This document shows, piece by piece, positions 8,121 through 15,917 of a stretch of DNA of 64,000 bases. The notes beneath the pieces are model-generated. The model was not told the origin of the DNA, made no database searches, and saw only the letters and a list, made by a program, of their open reading frames with translations. Each line of letters begins with the position of its first letter. Within the stretch, counting starts at the first letter, position 1. Location of the stretch: positions 2,604,001 to 2,668,000 of the forward strand of contig NZ_CP012697.1 in NCBI RefSeq assembly GCF_001314225.1. The letters run 5' to 3'. Source of the DNA: Microbacterium sp. No. 7. Lineage in GTDB: Bacteria; Actinomycetota; Actinomycetes; Actinomycetales; Microbacteriaceae. The translations under genes and the position numbers were made by a program.

Positions 8121-9895
8121 ACCAGCGGCAGGCCGGGGGCATGGGCGACGAACTCACCAACGCCGCCCTCGTTGGCCTGGTCGGCATGTTCGGGATCGCT
8201 CTCGTCCTCCGTGCCGCTGGCAGCGTTACCGCGTTCCTCACCGGTGCACCGCAGCCCGACGCCGGCGCAGCGGCGGGGCTCGCCGTGCTGTTCAACCCCG
8301 GCGACCCTGCGACCGCGCTCGGTGCCGACGGGCTCAACCCGGTCGTCTACTGGCTCGTCAGCGCGGCACTGCTCGGCGGACTCGCCGCCGGGATCGTCTG
8401 GGTCTGGATCGTGCTGCGCCGACACACGCGGAAGACAGAGACCGACCCGCACCGACTCGCCGGGATCGCGACCAGCCATGAAGTCAAGACCGCAGCATCC
8501 GCGAAGGCACTGCTTCACCGCGCAGCGACCCTGCGGCCCTCCTTGCAGTCGCCAGCGCCACAGGATGTCGGCTACCTGCTCGGTGCCAGTCGTGGCACGA
8601 AGGTCTGGGCATCGGTCGAGGACTCGATCCTGCTGATCGGCCCACCCCGCTCCGGCAAGGGCCTGCACGTCGTCATCAACGCGATCCTCGATGCCCCAGG
8701 CGCGGTCGTCACGACCAGCACGAGGCCCGACAACCTCACCGCGACCCTCCGCGCCCGACGCCGCAAGGGCGGGCCGGTCGCGGTGTTCGACCCCCAGCAC
8801 CTCGCCGAAGGCATCCCCGCAGGGCTGCGCTGGTCACCCATTCGCGGTTGCGACGATCCACTGACCGCGATGATCCGCGCCAACGGACTCGCCGCGGCCA
8901 CTGGCCTCAGCGCTGGCGGGGTCGAGTCCGGCGGGTTCTGGGAGGGCAAGACCCGCACCACGCTCCAGAGCCTGCTGCACGCCGCCGCGCTCGACGGCCG
9001 CCAGCCGGCCGAGCTGCTCAGGTGGACCCTCGACCCCAGCGCCGCGTCCGAGGCCGTCGCCATCCTCAACTCCCACTCGAACGCGGCGATGGGCTGGGAC
9101 GACTCCCTGGCCGCGATGATCGACGCCGACCCCAAGACCCGCGACAGCATCTGGCAAGGCGTCTCCCTCGCACTCGCCGCCCTCGCCGACCCGCGCGTGC
9201 TCGATGCCGTCACGCCAGACCCGCACGAACACTTCGACCCCGAAACCTTCCTCACCGAGCAAGGCACCCTCTACCTGCTCGCCACCGGCGCCGGAGCAGG
9301 AGCCTCCGCATCGCTGGTAGCAGCGTTCGTCGAAGACCTCATCGAAACCGCCCGACGGCTCGCCGCCCGCTCACCCGGAGCCCGGCTCGACCCGCCACTG
9401 CTGCTCGCACTCGACGAGATCGGCAACCTCGCCCCACTGCCGTCCCTGCCGACGCTCATGGCCGAAGGCGGCGGCACCGGGATCACGACCATGCCGGTCT
9501 TGCAGTCCCTCGCCCAAGCCCGCGACCGGTGGAGCGAGCACCAGGCCAGCGCGATCTGGGACGCCAGCATCGTCAAGATCATCCTCGGCGGCGCATCCAA
9601 CAGCCGCGACCTCCAAGACCTCTCCACGCTCATCGGAGAGCGCGACGAGTACACCGACAGCGTGACCCTCGGCGACCACGGCACCCGCTCCAACCAGCGC
9701 TCGATCCGCCGCGTCCCGATCCTGCCGCCAGACCGCATCCGAACACTGCCGTTCGGCACCGGCATCACCATGCTGCGCTCAGCGCCGCCCATCGTCACCG
9801 ACCTCCGGGCCTGGCCGACCCGGCCCGAAGCCGCACAGCTCCGCACTGACCGCGACGAACTCGAAGCGCTTCTGCGCCACCGTCCCGCCTCCTGA
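8117..9895 (+). CDS. TraG/VirD4-like type IV coupling protein
   Basis: A 592-residue membrane ATPase that should feed the transferred DNA to the conjugation channel. Two hydrophobic segments lie near residues 15-37 and 72-97. A P-loop GPPRSGKG lies near 175-182 and a Walker B LLLALDEIGNL near 428-438, followed by a TraG-type segment (GITTMPVLQSLAQARDRW) and a C-terminus that resembles VirD4 proteins. The ATG overlaps the previous stop. It is the partner of the VirB4-like ATPase at the left edge; the pair would normally be much closer. Confidence 0.85.
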   Translation: MNQRQAGGMGDELTNAALVGLVGMFGIALVLRAAGSVTAFLTGAPQPDAGAAAGLAVLFNPGDPATALGADGLNPVVYWLVSAALLGGLAAGIVWVWIVLRRHTRKTETDPHRLAGIATSHEVKTAASAKALLHRAATLRPSLQSPAPQDVGYLLGASRGTKVWASVEDSILLIGPPRSGKGLHVVINAILDAPGAVVTTSTRPDNLTATLRARRRKGGPVAVFDPQHLAEGIPAGLRWSPIRGCDDPLTAMIRANGLAAATGLSAGGVESGGFWEGKTRTTLQSLLHAAALDGRQPAELLRWTLDPSAASEAVAILNSHSNAAMGWDDSLAAMIDADPKTRDSIWQGVSLALAALADPRVLDAVTPDPHEHFDPETFLTEQGTLYLLATGAGAGASASLVAAFVEDLIETARRLAARSPGARLDPPLLLALDEIGNLAPLPSLPTLMAEGGGTGITTMPVLQSLAQARDRWSEHQASAIWDASIVKIILGGASNSRDLQDLSTLIGERDEYTDSVTLGDHGTRSNQRSIRRVPILPPDRIRTLPFGTGITMLRSAPPIVTDLRAWPTRPEAAQLRTDRDELEALLRHRPAS

Positions 9896-9975
9896 CGACG
9901 CTTGGAAGCTCCAGTGCACCTGCCTGACAGAGCGACCCACACGCAGTTGGTCGCCCGAGTCAGGAGGAGGCCATC

Positions 9976-10416
9976 ATGGCCATTCACACCCAGGAATCGC
10001 TGTCAGGCTTCATCGCTTCGGAGCCGTTGCTCACCGAGACGGCAAAGGGAGACGCCAGGTTCTTCGCCCGTATCGGCAAGGAGCACTTCCGCCGCGAGGA
10101 CGACGGCTCGTTCACGCAGACCGAGACGACCTACCACCACTTGGTGATGTTCGGGCGTTCCGCTGAGCACGCGCACGCGAGCTTCGCCCAGGGCGACAAC
10201 TTCGTCGCCGAGGGCTACACGCGGCCGGTCAACTACGAGCGCAACGGTCAGGCAATCGAGGGCGAAGAGTTCGTCGCCAAGAAGATCGGCCACGACGCCG
10301 CGCGAACCCGCTACGAGGTCGACCGGACGCCGCGCAATGGAGTGGGCCGGGACGCAGCAACGTACGAGCCGACGCAGCGAGCAGCGACCGCGGCGCACGC
10401 CCCGGTCAGCATGTGA
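9976..10416 (+). CDS. single-stranded DNA-binding-like protein of the conjugative element
   Basis: A 146-residue protein with an OB-fold-like N-terminus (a strand of FFARIGKEHF type, then TYHHLVMFGRSAEHA and GDNFVAEGYTRP), resembling SSB proteins found on actinobacterial conjugative elements, and a variable C-terminal tail. It lacks the acidic C-terminal tip of housekeeping SSB. A strong ribosome-binding site (AGGAGG) stands six bases before ATG 9976. It would coat DNA during transfer or replication of the element. Confidence 0.7.
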   Translation: MAIHTQESLSGFIASEPLLTETAKGDARFFARIGKEHFRREDDGSFTQTETTYHHLVMFGRSAEHAHASFAQGDNFVAEGYTRPVNYERNGQAIEGEEFVAKKIGHDAARTRYEVDRTPRNGVGRDAATYEPTQRAATAAHAPVSM

Positions 10417-10435
10417 GTTCGGGAGTCGAAGCACC

Positions 10436-10993
10436 ATGAACGATCAGCATGAGATGGATGAGCCGGACGTCTTCGACGGACCGCCCCGCGTCACGAACGC
10501 GGACATGCCCGAACCGCCGCACCCCGTGAACTGGAACCTGCTGACGGCGCACGAGCTGGAGCAGGAATGGCTCGCGCTGAACCGGTGGGTTGACTGGCTG
10601 CGGCGCACCTATGGCCTCCCGGTCGCGGTGGTGCCGCCGTTCTGGCACCACCACCCGGAGATGGTCTGGGAGCTGTCGGCGCTGCACCTGCATTGGCTCG
10701 CGGCCTACGACCCCGAGCAGAACGCATCCGCGCCGCTCGGTTGGCACCGCGACTTCGCCGACGCTCGAGAGCGGCTTCGCTACTGGGTCACGGCCTGCGG
10801 TACTCGTGGGGACCGCGACCGCCCGACCCGGCAAGCTGCGTGGCCCGGTGAGGACCCGGCATCCACGATCCAGGACTTCACCTTCACCGACCGGGACGCC
10901 GAGTTCGTCGAGTTCGTCATCGCCCAAGTCCGCAAGCGCCAGGAGGCCGAAGACGAGTTCTACGCCGGCCTGGACGACGACGAAGCGCAGTAG
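10436..10993 (+). CDS. DUF4913 protein
   Basis: A 185-residue acidic protein whose central part (WVDWLRRTYGL, VVPPFWHHHPEMVWELSALH, GWHRDFADARERLRYW) I recognise as the DUF4913 family of actinobacterial conjugative elements. The family function is unknown. Conserved Trp and His residues could bind a ligand or metal. It lies 19 bases after the SSB-like gene and 4 bases before the next small gene, all in the same direction. The ATG at 10436 is preferred to the open upstream frame because that frame overlaps the SSB-like gene. Confidence 0.75.
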   Translation: MNDQHEMDEPDVFDGPPRVTNADMPEPPHPVNWNLLTAHELEQEWLALNRWVDWLRRTYGLPVAVVPPFWHHHPEMVWELSALHLHWLAAYDPEQNASAPLGWHRDFADARERLRYWVTACGTRGDRDRPTRQAAWPGEDPASTIQDFTFTDRDAEFVEFVIAQVRKRQEAEDEFYAGLDDDEAQ

Positions 10994-10997
10994 ACCG

Positions 10998-11213
10998 ATG
11001 AGCCGCTACGCCAAGAAGACCGACCGTCGCCCCTACGAGGAGCGGTCGTTCTCCGTCCGGGCCGTCCACCGCGAACGCGCCGACCTGCACAAACTCGCCG
11101 AGGTTCTCATCCGGCTGACATTGCAGGAGACCGGCGAGAGCCGCGCAGCCCGCGAGGCCGCGCGGGTGCCCGACACCTACCGGGCGGCACCGGATGCCCC
11201 TGGCCGCCATTGA
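10998..11213 (+). CDS. small hypothetical protein
   Basis: A 71-residue basic protein (about 25% Arg plus Lys) from ATG 10998, four bases after the DUF4913 stop. It has a predicted helix (RERADLHKLAEVLIRLTLQE) and no membrane segment. Genes of this size and position recur in this type of element. No function is assigned. Confidence 0.6.
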   Translation: MSRYAKKTDRRPYEERSFSVRAVHRERADLHKLAEVLIRLTLQETGESRAAREAARVPDTYRAAPDAPGRH

Positions 11214-11223
11214 AGCCGCCCGG

Positions 11224-11400
11224 TAGAATGGACCGTGCAAGCCTCGCGATGCGGGGTGTTGTCGCCTAAACCTCGCCGCTCGGCGGGCAACACGCACCGA
11301 GACCATCGGGTCTCGCCCTACAGCCTTCAACGGCTGCTCTCACGATCAACACCCCTCCCACCAACAGTGGGAGCGCGAGGGTCGAACCGCGTGAGAGTGA
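11224..11400 (+). ncRNA. candidate structured RNA leader before the serine recombinase
   Basis: A -10-like TAGAAT lies at 11224-11229. The 170 bases that follow carry five good hairpins: GTGTTG/CAACAC (11256-11261 with 11288-11293, plus inner CGCC/GGCG), CGAGACC/GGTCTCG (11298-11304 with 11309-11315), CAGCC/GGCTG (11321-11325 with 11332-11336), and an outer CTCTCACG/CGTGAGAG (11337-11344 with 11390-11397) enclosing CTCCCAC/GTGGGAG (11355-11361 with 11367-11373). No coding frame fits. It may be a regulatory leader, a small RNA, or DNA structure belonging to the recombinase attachment site. I do not recognise a known RNA family. Confidence 0.5.
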
Positions 11401-11407
11401 GCCCCCG

Positions 11408-13174
11408 ATGACCACCATTGCCGACGATCCGGCAGCCAGCCTCATCGACCCGCCCAAGACTGCGGCTGCCGCCGTGTCGTACCTGCGGGTCTCCACCCGC
11501 GAGCAGGCCGAGAAGGGCGGGACCGACGAAGGCTTCTCGATCCCTGCCCAGCGCGAAGCGACCCGGCGTAAGGCCGAACAGCTCGGCGCCGCCATCGTCG
11601 AGGAGTTCGTCGACGCGGGAGCCTCAGCCAAGTCGTCCGACCGGCCCGAGCTGATGCGGATGATCCAGTACGTCAAGGCCAACAAGGTCGCGTACTGCAT
11701 CGTTCACAAGGTCGACCGGCTCGCCCGCAACCGCGCCGACGACGTGAGCATCCACCTCGCACTCCAACAGTGCGGGGTCATGCTCGTGTCCGCGTCCGAG
11801 AACATCGACGAGACCCCCTCCGGGATGCTGCTGCACGGCATCATGTCCACCATCGCCGAGTTCTACTCCCGCAACCTCGCCACCGAGGTCGCCAAGGGCA
11901 TGAACCAAAAGGCCATCGGCGGCGGCACGAACGGGCGCGCGCCCATCGGCTACTTGAACGTCCGCAAGCGCGACGAACTCGGGCGCGAAGTCCGCACCAT
12001 CGAGCTCGATCCCGAGCGAGCACCGATGATCGAGTGGGCGTTCAAGGCGTACGCCTCGGGCAACTGGAGCGTCAGCCAACTCCACGACGAACTCACCTCG
12101 CGCGGGCTGCGCAGCCTGCCCACGCCGAAGAGGCCGGCGAAGCCTCTGGCGGTATCCACCATCCACCGGCTCCTGACCAACCCGTACTACAAGGGCGATG
12201 TCATCTACAGGGGTACCCGCTACAAGGGAAACCACCCGGCACTCGTGCCAGCCGAGGTCTGGTACCAGGTCCAGTCCGTGCTCACCGCGCACCAGTGCGC
12301 CGTCGAGGCAACCCAAGTCCACGGCCACTACCTCAAAGGCACCATCCACTGCGGTCAGTGCGGCTCCCGACTCATCGTCTCCAACGCGAAGAACCGCCAC
12401 GGCAACGTCTACTGCTACTTCGTATGCTCCGGTCGGCACTCCAAGCGCACCGACTGCACACGCCAGGCGATGCTCATCGAAGACGTCGAGAAGCTCGTCG
12501 AGGACTACTACACCCGCGTCCAGATCACGACCGCCCAGCAGGATGCGCTCGCGGGCATGCTCCACCACGAGTTCGATCGGCTCATGGCTGCCGAGACCGA
12601 GGAGCTGGAACGCCTCACCACCAACCGCGACCGGCTCGAAAGCGAGCAGGACCGGCTCATGCAGGCGCACTACGCCGACGCGATCCCGCTCTCAGTGCTC
12701 AAGCGCGAACAAGAGCGCATCGTCGCCGAACTCGACCAGGTGACCCGCCGCATCGACGCCCACTTCGGCGACTACGCCGAGGCCCGCGCCCACCTCGACG
12801 ACGCCCTCGGCCTGCTCGCCAACTGCGCCGACATCTACACCCGCTGCGACGACACCAACCGGCGGCTGTGCAACCAGGCGTTCTTCACGAAGGTCTTCAT
12901 CGACGAGGACAACGAGCTGCGGGTCGAGCACAACCGGCCCTTCGAGATGCTCCTTGATCCGCAAGTCAACGCGAATGCCCTGACCTGGGCCGCAGACGCC
13001 AACAAGGCCCGAACCTCGGCCAGCGTTTCCGTTGGCAAGGGTTCGAGCCTTGTGCGTGGGGTGGACCTGAGGGGACTCGAACCCCTGACCCCCTGCATGC
13101 CATGCAGGCTTCGATCACCGACGAAAGCTATGGAAATATGGGGAAAGTCCCGGTTGGGACTAGAAACAGGGTAG
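11408..13174 (+). CDS. large serine recombinase of the conjugative element
   Basis: A 588-residue resolvase/invertase-family integrase. The catalytic Ser29 lies in YLRVSTREQ; the N-terminal domain continues to about residue 160, followed by the recombinase domain (GRAPIGYLN onward), a zinc ribbon (CGQCG with later Cys pairs, about 313-355) and a coiled coil (about 385-450). It should integrate and excise the conjugative element. Residues about 552-567 are encoded by the antisense of a tRNA-Ala fragment, which is the left att repeat of the neighbouring island, and the last 21 residues are encoded by island DNA. The natural C-terminus has therefore been replaced, but the functional domains are complete. 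Confidence 0.88.
   Translation: MTTIADDPAASLIDPPKTAAAAVSYLRVSTREQAEKGGTDEGFSIPAQREATRRKAEQLGAAIVEEFVDAGASAKSSDRPELMRMIQYVKANKVAYCIVHKVDRLARNRADDVSIHLALQQCGVMLVSASENIDETPSGMLLHGIMSTIAEFYSRNLATEVAKGMNQKAIGGGTNGRAPIGYLNVRKRDELGREVRTIELDPERAPMIEWAFKAYASGNWSVSQLHDELTSRGLRSLPTPKRPAKPLAVSTIHRLLTNPYYKGDVIYRGTRYKGNHPALVPAEVWYQVQSVLTAHQCAVEATQVHGHYLKGTIHCGQCGSRLIVSNAKNRHGNVYCYFVCSGRHSKRTDCTRQAMLIEDVEKLVEDYYTRVQITTAQQDALAGMLHHEFDRLMAAETEELERLTTNRDRLESEQDRLMQAHYADAIPLSVLKREQERIVAELDQVTRRIDAHFGDYAEARAHLDDALGLLANCADIYTRCDDTNRRLCNQAFFTKVFIDEDNELRVEHNRPFEMLLDPQVNANALTWAADANKARTSASVSVGKGSSLVRGVDLRGLEPLTPCMPCRLRSPTKAMEIWGKSRLGLETG
13060..13108. repeat. left attachment site (attL): 49-bp copy of the tRNA-Ala 3' half
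   Basis: These 49 bases are identical to 25009-25057, which cover the 3' half of tRNA-Ala(GGC) from the anticodon stem to the CC end. The bases on either side differ (13059 g against 25008 c; 13109 c against 25058 t), so the repeat is exactly bounded. It marks the left end of a 12-kb integrated element and lies inside the 3' end of the serine recombinase gene. It is not a functional tRNA, because the 5' half is missing. Confidence 0.92.
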
Positions 13175-13200
13175 CACGTATTGACGCGTAGTTAAGTAGT

Positions 13201-14613
13201 GCCCCTTAACGTGGTGTAGCGCGCGGTGGCTGCCGGTCCTGTCTTGGACGTGGGCGCGGTCACCGTGTGATCCTTCGAGGAAACTCTCACATCCCACTCG
13301 AAAGGCATCATCACGATGACCGCACCTCATATTGTCGACCCTGCCCGCCTGCTCGGTGAAGCCCTTGCCGACGGATCTCCCGATCTGATGCGGCAGTTGC
13401 TGCAGACGATGATCAACGCGCTGCTGTCCGCCGACGCGGACGCTGTTGTCGGCGCCGAATGGGGCAAGCCCAGCCCCGACCGCACCGCCCAACGCAACGG
13501 CTACCGGCACCGCGACCTGGACACTCGTGTCGGCACGATCGACGTTCAGATCCCGAAGCTGCGCACCGGAACCTACTTCCCGGAGTGGTTGCTGGAGCGC
13601 CGTAAGCGGGCCGAGACGGCGCTGATCACCGTGGTCGCGGACTGCTACCTCGCCGGCGTCTCCACCCGACGGATGGACAAGCTCGTGAAGACTCTCGGGA
13701 TCCACTCGCTGTCGAAGTCGCAGGTCTCGCGGATGGCGGCGGACCTCGACGAGCACGTCGACCAGTTCCGTCACCGCCCGCTCGATGATGCAGGCCCGTT
13801 CACGTTCGTCGCCGCCGACGCGCTCACCATGAAGGTCCGCGAAGGCGGCCGCGTGATCAACGCGGTCGTGCTCATCGCGACCGGCGTGAATGGGGACGGG
13901 CATCGCGAAGTCCTCGGCCTGCGCGTGGCGACCAGCGAGACCGGGGCGGCCTGGAACTCGTTCTTCGCCGACCTCGTCGCCCGCGGCCTCGGCGGGGTCC
14001 GCCTGGTCACCTCCGACGCGCACGCCGGGCTGGTGGAAGCGATCTCGGCGAACCTGCCCGGAGCTGTCTGGCAGAGATGCAGAACCCACTACGCGGCGAA
14101 CCTGATGAGCGTGACACCGAAGGCCATGTGGCCGGCGGTGAAAGCGATGCTGCACTCCGTCTACGACCAGCCCGACAAGGACGCCGTGCACGCCCAGTTC
14201 GACCGGCTGCTGGACTACGTCGACGGGAAACTCCCCGACGCGTTCGAGCACCTCGACGCCGCGAGGGCGGACATCCTCGCGTTCACCGGGTTCCCCGACG
14301 GGCTCTGGCAGCAGATTTGGTCGAACAATCCGAACGAGCGCCTCAACCGGGAGATCCGCCGCCGCACCGATTCCGTGGGCATCTTCCCCAATCGCGACGC
14401 GATCATCCGCCTCGTCGGCGCGGTCCTCGCCGAGCAGACTGACGAATGGGTCGAGGGCCGCCGCTACCTCGGCCTCGAGATCCTTGCCAAGTCCCGCCTC
14501 ACCCTCGTCGCCGACACCGGAGAGGAGGTGAACACCGACACCGTCCTCGAGCTCAGCGCCTAACCGAAATCAACAACAGAAGGATCACCGTCCGCTACAC
14601 CACGTCCCGGGGC
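13201..14613 (+). mobile_element. IS256-family insertion sequence, IS1081-like
   Basis: The transposase at 13316-14563 is flanked by imperfect terminal inverted repeats of about 28 bp: 13201-13228, and 14586-14613 read on the minus strand. They match at 23 of 28 positions with an identical core ACGTGGTGTAGCG. There is no perfect target duplication. The best candidate is TTGACGCG (13181-13188) against TTGACCCG (14614-14621), which would need a longer left end. The ends are estimates to within about 12 bases. The transposase reading frame is intact, so the element may be active. Confidence 0.85.
13316..14563 (+). CDS. IS256-family transposase (IS1081-like)
   Basis: A 415-residue mutator-type transposase. 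It follows the IS1081 transposase of mycobacteria closely along its length as I recall it (for example [51 protein letters not shown]). The catalytic DDE acids are Asp near 168 (VAADAL), Asp near 234 (LVTSDAH) and Glu near 340 ([10 protein letters not shown]). The length matches the family, and the frame has no interruption. It moves the element by a copy- or cut-and-paste reaction at the terminal repeats. Confidence 0.95.
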   Translation: MTAPHIVDPARLLGEALADGSPDLMRQLLQTMINALLSADADAVVGAEWGKPSPDRTAQRNGYRHRDLDTRVGTIDVQIPKLRTGTYFPEWLLERRKRAETALITVVADCYLAGVSTRRMDKLVKTLGIHSLSKSQVSRMAADLDEHVDQFRHRPLDDAGPFTFVAADALTMKVREGGRVINAVVLIATGVNGDGHREVLGLRVATSETGAAWNSFFADLVARGLGGVRLVTSDAHAGLVEAISANLPGAVWQRCRTHYAANLMSVTPKAMWPAVKAMLHSVYDQPDKDAVHAQFDRLLDYVDGKLPDAFEHLDAARADILAFTGFPDGLWQQIWSNNPNERLNREIRRRTDSVGIFPNRDAIIRLVGAVLAEQTDEWVEGRRYLGLEILAKSRLTLVADTGEEVNTDTVLELSA

Positions 14614-15207
14614 TTGACCCGTAGTTACGCGCCTTGACGCGTCGTGAGTCCCACACGAGTCCCACAGGAACGTGTTTCCGCGCTCGCAGCCGGCGGGCGG
14701 AGCATCGAAGGTGCGTACCGTCACCCCTCGCGTGCGCGCGACGCAGGGCAGGGCAGCGAGCGCGGATGACAGCCACGAGAGGCAGCGACGGACAGCGCGA
14801 CGGCAACAGGCAGCGGCGCACGACGGCGAGCGCGGATGACAGCCACGAGAGGCAGCGACGGACAGCGCGACGGCAACAGGCAGCGGCGCACGACGGCGAG
14901 CGCGGGCGACACGTAGCAGCAACGGCGACGACGGCGGGCAACGCGCAGCGCTCCGCATCGATGCCCGCGAGCGCCTCGGCACGCCTCTCCCCTACGGCCT
15001 TGCGCTCGCCGTCGGCGCCGGACGACCGAGCCCGACGCACCGCGGATCACGCGGCAGCGAGGCGCACAGCGGCGCTCGCGGGCATCAATGGTCAGACATG
15101 CCGGATTGTGCGAGGCCGGGGCGGGGAGCATGCGGCCGGGGTGCACCCGCACATTTTTCTAGCCCGCCCGAAATCCAGTGGGCAATCTCCCCCGGTAGGC
15201 TCCCGCC
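14614..15207. other. 594-bp non-coding stretch in the island
   Basis: No convincing gene: the open frames here show no family features and cross a tandem repeat whose period (70) is not a multiple of three. It begins with TTGACCCGTAGTTA, similar to TTGACGCGTAGTTA at 13181-13194 left of the insertion sequence. It then holds the tandem repeat at 14756-14910 and ends in a likely leaderless promoter (TAGGCT at 15196-15201) for the DUF2510 gene. Confidence 0.6.
14756..14910. repeat. 70-bp tandem repeat, 2.2 copies
   Basis: Copies at 14756-14825 and 14826-14895 are identical; a third copy begins at 14896 and fades after about 15 bases. Each unit is rich in CAGCGACGG and GACGGCAAC-like words. The exact identity suggests a recent duplication. 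Confidence 0.9.
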
Positions 15208-15483
15208 ATGACGTCGCTCCCGCCTGGTTGGTATCCCGACCAGGTCGAGCCGGGGATGTTCCGCTACTGGAGCGGTACGGCGTGGGTCGAAGGCCCGCAG
15301 CAGCACCCGGGTGAGAAACGGTCGGAGCCCTCAGCGCAGTCCCGGCGCGAGCTTCGGCGGCAACCTGCCCGAGCAAGCCGCCCGCCGACATCCGGCCGTT
15401 CGCGCACCTCGACCGACTGGGCGATGAGCCCGCGGCTGTATCGCTCCCGAGCGCTCCGCGGGCGGAACCCCTGCCACCAATGA
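15208..15483 (+). CDS. DUF2510 protein, probably the N-terminal part of a frameshifted gene
   Basis: A 91-residue frame starting with a clear DUF2510 motif (PPGWYPDQ, FRYWSGTAWVE), a short actinobacterial module usually found at the N-terminus of membrane proteins. After about residue 40 the sequence becomes Arg/Ser-rich and unlike a protein. In the +2-shifted frame the same DNA (about 15313-15479) reads as a Pro-rich linker (PFAHLDRLGDEPAAVSLP, then RAEPLPP) that runs straight into the next gene. The two are therefore probably one gene broken by a frameshift, or by a sequencing error. A TAGGCT -10 box six bases before ATG 15208 suggests a leaderless transcript. Confidence 0.65.
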   Translation: MTSLPPGWYPDQVEPGMFRYWSGTAWVEGPQQHPGEKRSEPSAQSRRELRRQPARASRPPTSGRSRTSTDWAMSPRLYRSRALRGRNPCHQ

Positions 15484-15917
15484 CGGGCATCCCGTACGAC
15501 TACGGCGGGGCACCTCTGCCCCCGAAGGAGAAGAAGAGGCGAGGAGGTTGGGGATGCCTCGGGCTCGTCGTGGCCGTGGTCGGCATCGGGATTGCGTTCA
15601 GTGCGCTCAGCGGAGGCCAGACAACGGGCGAGACGGGATACTCAGACGATCCGATTGAGCAGGCGCGCGTCGTCCTGCGCGGCGAGTACACCTATCAGCA
15701 GATCAAGGAGGCGACCGACACAGCCATCGCAGGGGCGGGCTTGCCCGTGAACGATGACAGCAGATCGCGGGCATGGAGCGCGATTCTCGCTGTCACCAAG
15801 GATCTCGACGTTCCGCCGATGGAGATCATGCTTTGCGTCGGGGAGTATGCGCCCGTTGCTCACATGGAGTTCGCCGAGGTTGTCGCGCTATGCGCGACGG
15901 AACTTCACCTCAGCTAG
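15480..15917 (+). CDS. membrane protein, probably the C-terminal part of the DUF2510 gene
   Basis: A 145-residue frame: basic stretch (KEKKRR), one membrane helix (about residues 25-43, WGCLGLVVAVVGIGIAF) and an extracellular alpha-helical domain (QARVVLRGEYTYQQIKEATD onward) with two Cys near the end. The frame is open upstream as a Pro-rich linker back to about 15313, supporting fusion to DUF2510. It ends 4 bases inside the convergent tape measure gene. The role is unknown. Confidence 0.6.
   Translation: MTGIPYDYGGAPLPPKEKKRRGGWGCLGLVVAVVGIGIAFSALSGGQTTGETGYSDDPIEQARVVLRGEYTYQQIKEATDTAIAGAGLPVNDDSRSRAWSAILAVTKDLDVPPMEIMLCVGEYAPVAHMEFAEVVALCATELHLS

Noticed and set aside
13060..13132. Second tRNA-Ala gene
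   Set aside because: Only the 3' half from the anticodon stem onward is present; the 5' half needed for the acceptor stem and D-arm is absent. It is an att copy.
14756..14910. CRISPR array
   Set aside because: The 70-bp units are contiguous with no spacers, and there are only two full copies.
14566..15207. Long open frames over the 70-bp repeats
   Set aside because: The repeat period is not a multiple of three, frames on both strands are similarly open, and no family feature appears. The stretch is treated as non-coding.
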